Assembly (NCBI GenBank): GCA_045612925.1
Contig: JAZKZX010000011.1
Coordinates: 1-35,954, forward strand
Source: UBA1189 sp045612925
GTDB lineage: Bacteria; Bacteroidota; Bacteroidia; Bacteroidales; Bacteroidaceae
DNA: 35,954 nucleotides
Direction: 5' to 3'
Each line of letters begins with the position of its first letter. Position 1 is the first letter of the stretch. The position numbers and the translations under genes are program-made. The notes under the pieces are model-generated. The model worked only from the letters and a program-made list of their open reading frames with translations, was not told the origin of the DNA and did no database searches. This document shows positions 9,217 to 16,947 of this stretch, piece by piece.

Positions 9217-9255
9217 GGTGCTCCCTATCTTTTAGGAGAGGGTTGGGTTGGGGCA
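9217..9255. repeat. Dispersed hairpin repeat overlapping the 3' end of the lolD-like gene
   Basis: GCTCCCTATCTTTTAGGAGA followed by GGGTTGGGTTGGGGC. A close copy lies at 10029-10066 after tcdA. This copy overlaps the last codons of the ABC ATPase gene, so its final residues (CPNPTLS) are repeat-encoded. Confidence 0.6.
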
Positions 9256-9900
9256 TATCTTGCCATCGAGCAGGCGTATGGTGCGGTCGGTGGTGGTGGC
9301 CAACTGCTCGTCGTGGGTGACGATGATGAAGGTCTGTCCCAGCTCGTCGCGCAGGTCGAAGAAGAGTTTGTGTAGCTCTTCCTTGTTGTGTGTGTCGAGG
9401 CTTCCCGAGGGTTCGTCGGCAAGGATCACTTGTGGACGGTTGATGAGGGCACGCGCTACTGCTACGCGCTGCTTCTCGCCTCCCGAGAGCTCGGCAGGCT
9501 TGTGTGAGGCTCTGTCGGTAAGCTTCAGGTATTCGAGCATCTCCATGGCACGCTGTCGGGCTTGGCCCATGCTCACGCCCTGTATGAGGGCAGGCATCAT
9601 CACATTCTCTACAGCGGTGAATTCGGGCAGTAGCTGGTGAAACTGGAATACGAATCCGATGTGGCTATTGCGGAATGCTGATAGCTGCTTCTCCTTATAG
9701 GATGAGATGTCAACTCCATCGAAGAGTATGCGGCCGCTGTCGGGGGTGTCGAGGGTGCCGATGATCTGGAGTAGGGTGGTCTTGCCTGCTCCACTGGGGC
9801 CTACGATGCTTACCACCTCGCCCTTGTTGATGGTGAGGTCGATGCCTTTGAGCACTTCGAGTGTGCCGAAGCTTTTGTGTATGTCGTGTAGTTGGATCAT
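9232..9900 (-). CDS. ABC transporter ATP-binding protein, LolD/MacB type
   Basis: A 222-residue cytoplasmic ATPase subunit. Walker A is GPSGAGKT (34-41), the signature LSGGEKQR (138-145), Walker B VILADEPSGSLD (158-169) and the H-loop His H196. The sequence order and the SGSLD ending of Walker B are typical of the LolD/FtsE/MacB group, which powers lipoprotein release from the inner membrane (LolCDE) or export by MacB-like permeases. No permease gene is adjacent, so the partner must be encoded elsewhere; this stand-alone arrangement is common for lolD in Bacteroidetes. The last residues (CPNPTLS) come from a dispersed repeat that overlaps the stop. It shares direction with tcdA upstream and mazG downstream. 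Confidence 0.87.
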   Translation of the reverse strand: MIQLHDIHKSFGTLEVLKGIDLTINKGEVVSIVGPSGAGKTTLLQIIGTLDTPDSGRILFDGVDISSYKEKQLSAFRNSHIGFVFQFHQLLPEFTAVENVMMPALIQGVSMGQARQRAMEMLEYLKLTDRASHKPAELSGGEKQRVAVARALINRPQVILADEPSGSLDTHNKEELHKLFFDLRDELGQTFIIVTHDEQLATTTDRTIRLLDGKICPNPTLS

Positions 9901-9908
9901 ATCTTTTT

Positions 9909-10020
9909 AGGAATAAAGGAGTATAGGAGTTTAGACAAATGTTTCGTTTTTCGTTAAACTTTACTTTTTAGGAGTATAGGAGTATTGGAGTTTAGGAGTT
10001 CAGACAAATGTTTCGTTTCT
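9909..10020. repeat. Tandem dispersed repeat (GGAGTATAGGAGT ... ACAAATGTTTCG)
   Basis: Two tandem copies (9909-9950 and 9970-10020) of a block made of GGAGTATAGGAG-like pentad/octad units ending in AGACAAATGTTTCGTTT. The same block occurs inside the uvrA reading frame (30850-30929), and the GGAGTATAGGAGT unit recurs inverted around 27425-27475. It fills much of the spacer between tcdA and the lolD-like gene. Confidence 0.7.
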
Positions 10021-10028
10021 TCGTTTTT

Positions 10029-10066
10029 AGGAGCTCCCTCTCTTTTAGGAGAGGGCGGGGTGTGAG
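10029..10066. repeat. Dispersed hairpin repeat downstream of tcdA
   Basis: GAGCTCCCTCTCTTTTAGGA continues into GAGGGCGGGGTGTGAGGC; the core stem is CCCTCTC/GAGAGGG around TTTTAG. It starts just past the tcdA stop and nearly duplicates the element at 9217-9255. Confidence 0.6.
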
Positions 10067-10067
10067 G

Positions 10068-10787
10068 CTATATTCTGCGTATTACATATTCTGCCAGGTA
10101 GCAGCCAAATACGGCGGGCATATAGCTGATGGTGCCGGCAGTGGATTTCTTGTTTTGTTCGCCTTCGACGGTGATGATGGCATTGCGGTCGGCTTGCTCG
10201 GTAGAGAATACCACGGGCAGGGCACGGCGTAGGCCCTCCTTTTTGAGGCGTGTGCGTACGGCCTTGGCGAGTCCGCAGTGATAGGTGTCCCAGAGGTCTG
10301 CAAAGCGTATCTGTGTGATGTCGCTCTTGGCTCCTGCTCCCATGCTGCTCACGATGGGTATGCCTCGGCGCAGTGCTTCGCTGATGAGGCAGCACTTGGG
10401 CGCTATGGTGTCTATAGCATCGACGATGAAGTCAAACGGGCGATGGCTGTCGTCGGCTAAGAGTGTCGGCACATCCTCCTCTCTTAGGTATTGCGCCATG
10501 GCATGGAGCTTGATGTCGGGGTTGATGTCGCGGAAGCGCTCGGCCAGCACTTCTACCTTGGGCTGTCCTATGGTGCTATGGGTGGCTGGCAGCTGACGAT
10601 TGATGTTGGTGGGGTTTACGGTGTCGGCATCTATGATGGTGAGCTTGCCCACTCCTGCGCGGCATAGCATCTCTGCGGCATATGCTCCCACACCTCCTAC
10701 GCCTACCACGAGGACATGTGCCTCGCGCAAGCGCTGCATTTTCTCCTTGCCGAGCAATAGCTCTGTACGGTCGGTCCAACTCTCCAT
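10068..10787 (-). CDS. tcdA: tRNA threonylcarbamoyladenosine dehydratase (TcdA/CsdL)
   Basis: A 239-residue member of the E1/ThiF/MoeB superfamily. The N-terminus RTELLLGKEKMQRLREAHVL leads into the nucleotide-binding GVGGVG (29-34) and the acidic IIDADTVNPTNINRQ, as in TcdA, which uses ATP to cyclise t6A37 of tRNAs to ct6A. The middle contains FIVDAIDTIAPKCCL, and the motif region SSMGAGAKSDITQIRFADL is typical of TcdA rather than ThiF or MoeB. The ubiquitin-like partner is not needed. It is 15 bases downstream of the antiporter gene and probably co-transcribed with it. Confidence 0.92.
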   Translation of the reverse strand: MESWTDRTELLLGKEKMQRLREAHVLVVGVGGVGAYAAEMLCRAGVGKLTIIDADTVNPTNINRQLPATHSTIGQPKVEVLAERFRDINPDIKLHAMAQYLREEDVPTLLADDSHRPFDFIVDAIDTIAPKCCLISEALRRGIPIVSSMGAGAKSDITQIRFADLWDTYHCGLAKAVRTRLKKEGLRRALPVVFSTEQADRNAIITVEGEQNKKSTAGTISYMPAVFGCYLAEYVIRRI

Positions 10788-10802
10788 CTTGCGTATTCTT
10801 TT

Positions 10803-12878
10803 TTAGTTTGCAGTAGGTAGCGGTTGTACGAATGATAGCTCGTGAGCCTGTCCGAACTGCTCGGGGTATATGATCATGAGACTGTTGTTGGAGAAGTGTC
10901 GTATGAGCTGTGTAGGCAGATTGTCAAACGATGGTTGCCATGATATGCCTCCGCGACGCGAGCTCACGAGCACGAAGAGGTGGTCGTAGCTGAGGTGCTG
11001 TGTCACGATGAGCAGGTCGTCCCAGTCGTCGAGGGCAACATACGAGGTGCGTGCACTCGGGTGGTTGGCTTGTATGTAGCTCTGCAGCAGGGGTATCGTG
11101 TCGGTGTGTGCATAGAAGTCGATGCGGCATCCGAGTTGCTCGCCCATGCAGCTGATGTGCTCTACCCATTGGTGGAATCCTACCTCCTTCTCGGCCCATT
11201 CGGGTACGGCGACGATGATGCGGTGCAGCACATTCACAGGCATGAGGTAGTTGACGATGATGACCTGTCGATTGGTGCGCACCAGAAGGTCGGTAGCTAC
11301 GCTGCCGAGGTATGAGTCACCCATGCGGCGCTTGTGGTGCAGGCCGAGCAGCAGCTCGGTAGCTTCGAGCTCCTTCATGGTATGTATGATGCTACCTACC
11401 ACATTCACTCCCACGCGATTGTAGGTCGATAGCTGCACATCGGCAGCAGCGGCTGCATTGGCAGCGCGGTCGAGGTTCAGTTTGCCCTGTTTCAGCTGTT
11501 GCTCTACATGGTCGTTGTCGAGACATACCTGCAGGGCTATCATCTCTTTCTTCGACTTGGCGCTGCGCATCATGATGGCTGTGTCGATGAGTGATTCCAC
11601 TGAATCGGGGTTGTAGAGTGCCACCATGATCTTCTTGTTTGCCTTGTCCGAGCTGGCCGGTGTGGAGTTGTCAGACAGGGCTACCTTGCGTGCCGCGCGG
11701 TCGGTCACCAAGGAGCTGACGATGCAGCTCACGAGTATCATCAGCACCACGCCATTGACCACATCGTCGCCGATGAGGTAGGTGCCTGGTGCCACCTCGA
11801 GGCTTGTACCTATCATGATCATGGCCAGTGCTCCTGCGGCGTGGGCATTGCTGAGGCCAAAGAGCATCTCGCGCTCGGCAGCCTTCATGCGCAGTGCGAT
11901 TTGGGTTGCCCAAGCTCCCAACCATTTGGTGATCGTAGCCGTGACCACCATTACCACGACGATGAAGAGTGCTCCCCGATGGTCGAACAGGCTCTTTACA
12001 TTGATGAGCATACCTACACTGATGAGGAAGTAGGGGATGAAGAGTGCATTGCCTACAAACTCGATACGGTTCATCAGCGGCGACACTCGGGGGATGTATC
12101 TATTGAGTACCAATCCGGCAAGGAAAGCTCCGAAGAGTCCCTCCAGTCCTGCGAGTTCTGACAGAGCTGCGCTCAAGATGAGCAGTGCCAATACGAAGGT
12201 AAATAGGGTGACATTGTCGCTATACTTCTTGAAGAATGCCTTGGTCAGTCGTGGGTAGCAGTAGAAGATGAAGGCGAAGTATACCATACACTTCAGGGCG
12301 AAGTTTACCCAGAAGGTGGCGCTGATGTCTCCCCTGGCGCTGGCCGTTACGCCTGCCAAGGTGAATAGTGCCAGCAGCAGTGCTATCATGGTGCCTGCGA
12401 TGGCTATGGTGACGCAGTCGTGCCGGCTCAGCCCATAGCGTCCTACGATGGGGTAGGCTACCAGGGTGTGCGACGAGATGATGCATGAGAAGAGCAGTGC
12501 TGCCTCGTGCCGTAGGTCGAGCACCTGATGTGCCACCACATATCCTAAGATGAAGGGGATGAAGAAGGTGATGAGTCCGAAGATGATGCCTCGTGTGCGA
12601 TTCTTCTTCAATCCCTCGAGGTCCATCTCCAAGCTGGCGAGGAACATGATGTAGTAGAGTCCCACCTTACCGAAGAGCTCGAAGCTGCTGTCGCGCGACA
12701 GGATGTTGAGCCCATGCTCGCCCACCAGTACGCCCGCCAGTATCATGCCCACGAGGTGAGGGAGACGGATGCGGTTGAACAGCAGTGGGGCAAACAGGAT
12801 GATGACCAGTACCACAAGGAATATCCATGTGGGGTTGGTGATGGGGAAGAGGTGGCTTATGTCGCTTAAGTATGTCAT
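10803..12878 (-). CDS. Cation:proton antiporter (CPA2) with C-terminal universal-stress-like domains
   Basis: A 691-residue inner-membrane transporter. Residues about 15-400 form the Na_H_Exchanger domain with some 11-12 helices, including LPHLVGMILAGVLVGEHGL at the start and SNAHAAGALAMIMIG near the end. About 285 soluble residues follow (KKIMVALYNPDSVESLIDTA, LLGLHHKRRMGDSYLGSVATDLLVRTNRQVIIVNYLMPV), resembling tandem universal stress protein folds that may sense nucleotides. Proteins of this size and arrangement are common in Bacteroidetes and move K+ or Na+ against H+. It lies 24 bases after the DUF5683 gene and 15 bases before tcdA, so it is inside the parA-led transcription block. The ion is not predictable from sequence. 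Confidence 0.87.
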   Translation of the reverse strand: MTYLSDISHLFPITNPTWIFLVVLVIILFAPLLFNRIRLPHLVGMILAGVLVGEHGLNILSRDSSFELFGKVGLYYIMFLASLEMDLEGLKKNRTRGIIFGLITFFIPFILGYVVAHQVLDLRHEAALLFSCIISSHTLVAYPIVGRYGLSRHDCVTIAIAGTMIALLLALFTLAGVTASARGDISATFWVNFALKCMVYFAFIFYCYPRLTKAFFKKYSDNVTLFTFVLALLILSAALSELAGLEGLFGAFLAGLVLNRYIPRVSPLMNRIEFVGNALFIPYFLISVGMLINVKSLFDHRGALFIVVVMVVTATITKWLGAWATQIALRMKAAEREMLFGLSNAHAAGALAMIMIGTSLEVAPGTYLIGDDVVNGVVLMILVSCIVSSLVTDRAARKVALSDNSTPASSDKANKKIMVALYNPDSVESLIDTAIMMRSAKSKKEMIALQVCLDNDHVEQQLKQGKLNLDRAANAAAAADVQLSTYNRVGVNVVGSIIHTMKELEATELLLGLHHKRRMGDSYLGSVATDLLVRTNRQVIIVNYLMPVNVLHRIIVAVPEWAEKEVGFHQWVEHISCMGEQLGCRIDFYAHTDTIPLLQSYIQANHPSARTSYVALDDWDDLLIVTQHLSYDHLFVLVSSRRGGISWQPSFDNLPTQLIRHFSNNSLMIIYPEQFGQAHELSFVQPLPTAN

Positions 12879-12902
12879 GAGGTCGTGTCTATTCGTGAGA
12901 TA

Positions 12903-13670
12903 TTAGAAGGAGAAGCTGCATAGCAGTCCGTACGACTGATTGCGCTGTATCTGTATGTGGTTGTCGTGTATGGTGGTGGGGCGCACCTGTACGGTGAGAT
13001 CCTCAGAGATGTCGAAGTTTGAGAGTTCGGCATCTACATAGGCGTCGACTACCGAGAGCAGGTACACACCGATGAAGCAGAAGATGCTCAGGTCGCGTTG
13101 TCGGCGGTAGTTGTCCTTACGATTCTTGAACATGCGTGTGAGGTACTCCTTGTTGGCCTCTACATTGTATCGTGGTGGGAGGAAATCCTCGTAGCTCGCA
13201 GTGCCTGGGTCGTCGTCCATGATGTCGAGATAGGCTTGCGAGTAGTCGCTATACATCTGGTTGTTCCAGTTGAGGGCGTATGCACATCCGAGGAATCCGC
13301 CATATACGATAGGTAGTTTCCAGTATTTGTGGTTGTATATCTGTCCGCCTCCGGGGAATACGATGGCGCTCCATGTCGCCTTGTTTGGGTCGGGCATGAA
13401 GGTCGTGAGTCGCTGCTGGCTGCGTTGTTGACGGGTATGCGTTGTGGCCATAGCGGCAGGAGCCTCCTCAAGAGGGAGGAGGTCCTCAAGATTGCCCAAG
13501 CTGTCTATGAGCTCGAGGCTCTCTATGGTTTTTTGTGTGTTGTCAGGGTTGGCATCGGTGCGAGTGCTATCTGCAGCAGAGGGGTCATCCTGTGCTGCAG
13601 CAGTGCTTGGCATGCACCATGCCAGTAGCAGAGCTATGAGTGTGACGAGTATGTGTCGCTGTGCTATCAT
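12903..13670 (-). CDS. DUF5683 domain protein, exported
   Basis: A 255-residue protein with an N-terminal signal peptide (MIAQRHILVTLIALLLAWCM, cleavage near TAAAQ), a low-complexity region rich in Asp/Glu/Ser (30-70) and then a domain beginning PDPNKATWSAIVFPGGGQIYNHKYWKLP, which is the DUF5683 hallmark (PGxGQ-x-YN). Two hydrophobic segments follow (VYGGFLGCAYALNW and FCFIGVYLLSVVDAYVDAEL), suggesting envelope association. No activity is known for the family. The start ATG overlaps the parB stop by 4 bases (ATGA), implying translational coupling; this parA-parB-DUF5683 order is recurrent in Bacteroidales and hints at a link to cell envelope or chromosome segregation that is not established. 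Confidence 0.85.
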   Translation of the reverse strand: MIAQRHILVTLIALLLAWCMPSTAAAQDDPSAADSTRTDANPDNTQKTIESLELIDSLGNLEDLLPLEEAPAAMATTHTRQQRSQQRLTTFMPDPNKATWSAIVFPGGGQIYNHKYWKLPIVYGGFLGCAYALNWNNQMYSDYSQAYLDIMDDDPGTASYEDFLPPRYNVEANKEYLTRMFKNRKDNYRRQRDLSIFCFIGVYLLSVVDAYVDAELSNFDISEDLTVQVRPTTIHDNHIQIQRNQSYGLLCSFSF

Positions 13671-14542
13671 GCTTTCAGCTTGTCCAGCATTGCGATGATG
13701 CGCTCCAGCTCCTGTTCGTTCTTGAAGGTGATGGCAATCTTGCCTTTACCCTTGGCGTTGCAGGTGAGCTGCACATCGGTTTGGAAGAATGTAGCGAGAT
13801 GATTCTTCAGCAGGTCATATTCGTTAGGTTTCTCCTCCTTGTTTTTGGAGTTTGCCTGTTTCTTTTGTTTGTTTGCCTTGATGATATCCTCAACCTTGCG
13901 CACCGAGTAGCCCATGTGCTGTATCTCTTGGAATAGCTCTATCTGTTCCACGGGATTGTCCAGTGCGAGCAGTGCTCGTGCGTGTCCCATGTCGATATCG
14001 CGGTTTTGCAGCGCCATCTGTATCTGTGCGGGTAGCTTGAGCAGTCTCAGGTAGTTGGCGATGGCTGCACGGCTCTTGCCCACACGCTCGCTCAATCGCT
14101 CTTGGGTGAGCTGGTACTCTTCGATGAGGTTTTGGTAGGCGAGTGCTATCTCCATCGCATTGAGATCTTCTCGCTGTATGTTCTCGATGAGCGCCATCTC
14201 CATCACATTCTCATCATCGGCAGTGCGTATGTATGCCGGTATCGAGGTGAGTCCTGCCAGCTGCGATGCACGGAATCGGCGTTCACCGGCGATGATCTGA
14301 TAGGTTCCGTCACTCATCTTGCGCAGGGTGATGGGCTGTATGATACCGATCTCCTTGATAGAGTCGGCCAGCTCTTGCAGTGCCACGGGGTCAAACTCGC
14401 GGCGTGGCTGGTTGGGGTTGGCCTTGATGAGGCTTATGGCAATCTCATTGATTGTCGATGAGCCCTCTGTCTTCACCGTATCGGTAGAGATGAGTGCGTC
14501 GAGTCCGCGACCCAGTGAGGGGTATTTCTTCTGTGGTGCCAT
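13667..14542 (-). CDS. parB: Chromosome partitioning protein ParB
   Basis: A 291-residue DNA-binding CTPase that loads on parS sites near the origin and spreads. The N-terminus has the typical KKYPSLGRGLDALIS. The CTP-binding motifs are GERRFRAS (86-93) and ENIQREDL (120-127). The helix-turn-helix region follows (LTQERLSERVGKSRAAIANYLRLLKLP), and the C-terminal dimerisation segment ends in AITFKNEQELERIIAMLDKL. A Lys-rich linker (KANKQKKQANSKNKEEKP) is present. parA lies 3 bases upstream and the DUF5683 gene overlaps the stop. I saw no clear parS-like palindrome in the window. Confidence 0.96.
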   Translation of the reverse strand: MAPQKKYPSLGRGLDALISTDTVKTEGSSTINEIAISLIKANPNQPRREFDPVALQELADSIKEIGIIQPITLRKMSDGTYQIIAGERRFRASQLAGLTSIPAYIRTADDENVMEMALIENIQREDLNAMEIALAYQNLIEEYQLTQERLSERVGKSRAAIANYLRLLKLPAQIQMALQNRDIDMGHARALLALDNPVEQIELFQEIQHMGYSVRKVEDIIKANKQKKQANSKNKEEKPNEYDLLKNHLATFFQTDVQLTCNAKGKGKIAITFKNEQELERIIAMLDKLKA

Positions 14543-14545
14543 GTG

Positions 14546-15307
14546 TTAGTTCTTTTTGATGATTTCTTGTGCTAATGCCAGGTAGTTCTGTGCTCCCTTC
14601 GATTCGGCATCGTAGAGTATGGTAGGTATGCCATGGCTCGGTGCTTCGCTGAGGCGCACATTGCGTTGTATGACGGTGTCGAACACCAGTTCCTGGAAGT
14701 GTCGGCGCACCTCGTCGAGTACCTGGTTGCTCAATCTTAGGCGCGAGTCGTACATCGTGAGCAGGAATCCCTCGATGCCCAGTGTGGGGTTGAGTTTCGA
14801 CTTGATGATCTTGATGGTGTTGAGCAGTTTGCTGATACCTTCGAGTGCAAAGTACTCGCACTGTACGGGTATGATGACCGAGTGTGCTGCGGTGAGCGCA
14901 TTCACGGTGATGAGTCCCAACGAGGGAGAGCAGTCTATGAGGATATAGTCATATTCGGCCAGAAAGGGCTCGAGCAGGCGTTTCATCACCATCTCTCGTC
15001 CTTCGAGGTTGAGCATTTCTATCTCGGCTCCCACGAGGTTGATGTGCGAGGCGATGACATCGAGTCCTTCGATGTCAGTGGTGTAAATAGCCTCGTGCGG
15101 GTCGCGTCCGTCGATGAGGCATTCGTATATCGAGCAGTCTACCGTCTGTATGTCTATGCCCAGTCCCGATGAGGCGTTGGCCTGTGGGTCGGCATCAATG
15201 AGCAGTACCTTTTTGTCCAAGGTGGCGAGTGAGGCTGCCAGGTTGATGGCTGTTGTGGTCTTTCCTACGCCTCCCTTTTGGTTGGCTAATGCGATAATTT
15301 TTCCCAT
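14546..15307 (-). CDS. parA: Chromosome partitioning ATPase ParA (Soj)
   Basis: A 253-residue deviant Walker A ATPase that binds DNA nonspecifically and drives ParB-bound origins apart. The motif KGGVGKTT (11-18) has the signature Lys K11 and catalytic K16; VLLIDADPQANASSGLG and YDYILIDCSPSLG are the A' and Walker B motifs. There is no N-terminal HTH extension, so it is the short chromosomal Soj type. It heads a minus-strand block of seven genes. The start ATG at 15307 follows an AT-rich leader with several T/A runs. I could not identify a convincing -33/-7 pair. Confidence 0.96.
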   Translation of the reverse strand: MGKIIALANQKGGVGKTTTAINLAASLATLDKKVLLIDADPQANASSGLGIDIQTVDCSIYECLIDGRDPHEAIYTTDIEGLDVIASHINLVGAEIEMLNLEGREMVMKRLLEPFLAEYDYILIDCSPSLGLITVNALTAAHSVIIPVQCEYFALEGISKLLNTIKIIKSKLNPTLGIEGFLLTMYDSRLRLSNQVLDEVRRHFQELVFDTVIQRNVRLSEAPSHGIPTILYDAESKGAQNYLALAQEIIKKN

Positions 15308-15428
15308 GTTAAAAAAGCTTGGTATAATATTTCAAGTTGCGAAGTAAGCAATAATCTCCTTATTAATATAAAAAAAGTGCTTAAAGTTTCATAAAATGTG
15401 GATAACTTGCCGTTTTGGTGGAAAACTT

Positions 15429-15460
15429 TTTGGCACTTCACTGCTTTTGTGCTAATTTCG
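15429..15460 (+). promoter_or_regulatory. Bacteroidetes-type promoter of surE
   Basis: TTTG at 15429-15432 and TAATTTCG at 15453-15460, with 20 bases between, match the Bacteroidetes consensus except one base in the -7 box. The surE start codon is about 35 bases downstream. Confidence 0.65.
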
Positions 15461-15494
15461 CGCATTCTCAAACACTCTTTTTTTTACGACAGAT

Positions 15495-16274
15495 ATGACT
15501 ATGGATAACGAAAGACCCCTGATACTCATCTCCAATGACGATGGCTACAAAGCCCGCGGCATCAACTTCGTGGCCGAGCTGCTCGCCACCTTTGCCGATG
15601 TAGTCGTGATGGCCCCCGAGGGCGGCCGTTCGGGTATGGGCTGCGCCATCACCTCCAAGGACCCCGTATATTACAGCCTCGTGAGCGAGCGCGAGCACCT
15701 CTCCATCTACAAGTGTTCGGGCACGCCTGTCGACTGCGTCAAGATGGCTCTGCACGAGCTCTTCCCCCATCGCCGCCCCGACCTCATCGTGGGTGGCATC
15801 AACCATGGCGACAACTCGGGTGTCAATGTGCACTATTCGGGCACCATGGGCATTGTCATCGAGGGCTGCATGAAGGGCATCCCCTCGGTGGGCTTCTCGC
15901 TCGATAGCCACTCCGCTGATGCCGACTTTGAACCTTGTGCCCCCTATATCATCAACATTGTAAGGCAGGTGCTCGAGCGTGGTCTCCCTGTAGGTTCTTG
16001 CCTCAATGTCAACTTCCCCGCCACACCGCTCTATGAGGGTGTCAAGGTGTGCCACATGGCTCGTGGCGAGTGGACACAAGAGTGGGAGGGGCGTCCTCAT
16101 CCGCGTGGAGGCCATTACTACTGGCTGGTGGGCAGCTTCAGCATGTGCGACGACAATCCCCAGGGTGCCGACCGCTCCAACCTCAACGAGGGCTATGTGG
16201 CTATCACGCCCATACAGATTGACATGACTGACTATAGCTTGATGGAGGAGATGCAGGCCAGCTGGGAGCTCTGA
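15495..16274 (+). CDS. surE: 5'/3'-nucleotidase SurE
   Basis: A 259-residue metal-dependent phosphatase acting on nucleoside 5'- and 3'-monophosphates, and in some species on short polyphosphate. The metal-binding NDDG (14-17, D15/D16), the Ser of EGGRSGMG (S46) and the Asn of GGINHGDNSG (N103) are all present, together with CSGTPVDCVKMAL and the conserved VHYSGTMGIVIEGCMKGIPS. ATG at 15501 is an equally possible start two codons in. The gene is divergent from parA and has its own promoter. The C-terminus, rich in NEGYVAITPIQID, is typical. Confidence 0.95.
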   Translation: MTMDNERPLILISNDDGYKARGINFVAELLATFADVVVMAPEGGRSGMGCAITSKDPVYYSLVSEREHLSIYKCSGTPVDCVKMALHELFPHRRPDLIVGGINHGDNSGVNVHYSGTMGIVIEGCMKGIPSVGFSLDSHSADADFEPCAPYIINIVRQVLERGLPVGSCLNVNFPATPLYEGVKVCHMARGEWTQEWEGRPHPRGGHYYWLVGSFSMCDDNPQGADRSNLNEGYVAITPIQIDMTDYSLMEEMQASWEL

Positions 16275-16340
16275 TTTTTTGGGGCGGCAGCGTCTTGTCT
16301 CTATGGCAAAATGCTAAATTGATATAGCATATTTTTGTGT

Positions 16341-16399
16341 GTCTGACCAAGATTGTCGACAAAGTTTCGATTTTTCTTGTTCAGACGCATTTTTTTTGT
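16341..16399 (+). terminator. Candidate terminator of surE
   Basis: Arms GTCTGACCAAG (16341-16351) and CTTGTTCAGAC (16376-16386) pair at 10 of 11 positions around a loop that itself holds TTGTCGACAA. A run of eight T follows after GCA. The distance of about 70 bases from the surE stop is acceptable. Confidence 0.5.
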
Positions 16400-16407
16400 T
16401 TGTGTGG

Positions 16408-16438
16408 TTTGCTTATCGGTGCGAAAGGTCTACCTTTG
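16408..16438 (+). promoter_or_regulatory. Perfect Bacteroidetes promoter of a small RNA candidate
   Basis: TTTG at 16408-16411, 19 bases, then TACCTTTG at 16431-16438: an exact match to TTTG-N19-21-TAnnTTTG. No start codon with a gene follows before a terminator at 16483. Confidence 0.75.
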
Positions 16439-16445
16439 CACTGTG

Positions 16446-16513
16446 TTTTTCATGGTATTAGATTTTAAAAAGGTGGAAGATTGGTCGTCGTGATGACGAC
16501 CTTCTTTCTTTTA
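16446..16513 (+). ncRNA. Candidate small RNA with own promoter and terminator
   Basis: A transcript starting a few bases after the promoter at 16408-16438 would run about 65-70 bases to a hairpin with GGTCGTC/GACGACC stem (16483-16501) followed by TTCTTTCTTTT. The 5' part reads TTTTTCATGGTATTAGATTT, a stretch I recall as recurring next to Bacteroidales promoters and resembling described Bacteroidales structured RNAs, but I could not check it. It holds no convincing reading frame. It lies between surE and the repeat array upstream of iorA, with no visible coupling to either. Confidence 0.5.
16483..16513 (+). terminator. Rho-independent terminator of the small RNA candidate
   Basis: A 7-bp perfect stem GGTCGTC/GACGACC with a GTGAT loop is followed by TTCTTTCTTTT. 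Flanking GAAG and CTTC can extend the stem. Confidence 0.7.
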
Positions 16514-16678
16514 TATCAGTGCTTTACCTATTGTCGACTTGTCTGACTGACTTTATCTTTTTGCTCGCTGCAAAAATATTCAAGGACTGCCTTAGCACTT
16601 GGCTTGTCCAAGAAACTTGATAACTTTTTGCTCGCTTATTCGTATCTTTGAGGTTGTCACCTCCAAGATACTTGTGGC

Positions 16679-16796
16679 TGCAAGCAGCACTCCTCGGGGA
16701 AACTAAAGTTATGGTGCTAAAGCACACTCCTTGGTGAAACTAAAGTTCCAGTCGTCGCAAGCAACGCTATCATACCGCGTTGCCGTCGCAACCGAC
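16679..16796 (+). repeat. Dispersed repeat, copy 1 (inverted relative to copy at 27312-27412)
   Basis: A 49-bp core (16699-16747) begins and ends with GAAACTAAAGTT and contains the hairpin GTGC-TAAA-GCAC. It is identical in reverse complement to 27344-27392, 10.6 kb away. Flanks with GCAAGCA on one side and CGTCGCAACCGACGC on the other are also shared with more differences. Confidence 0.85.
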
Positions 16797-16947
16797 GCTT
16801 TTTTCGCGTCGGCGCGGTAAAAATATTGAAGGACTGCCTTAGCACTTGGCTTGTCCAAGAAACTTCATCTTTTTGCTCGCTATTTACTATCTTTGAGGTT
16901 GTCACCTCCAAGATACTTTCGCTCGCTGCAAAAATATTCAAGTAAAC

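Noticed and set aside
13667..15494. A parS site near parAB
   Set aside because: No 14-16 bp palindrome resembling the GTTTCACGTGAAAC type was found by eye in this interval or elsewhere in the window.
16524..16941. Two short minus-strand frames with similar translations (SWTSQVLRQS)
   Set aside because: Their similarity comes from the direct DNA repeats upstream of iorA; no start context or conserved protein pattern supports genes.
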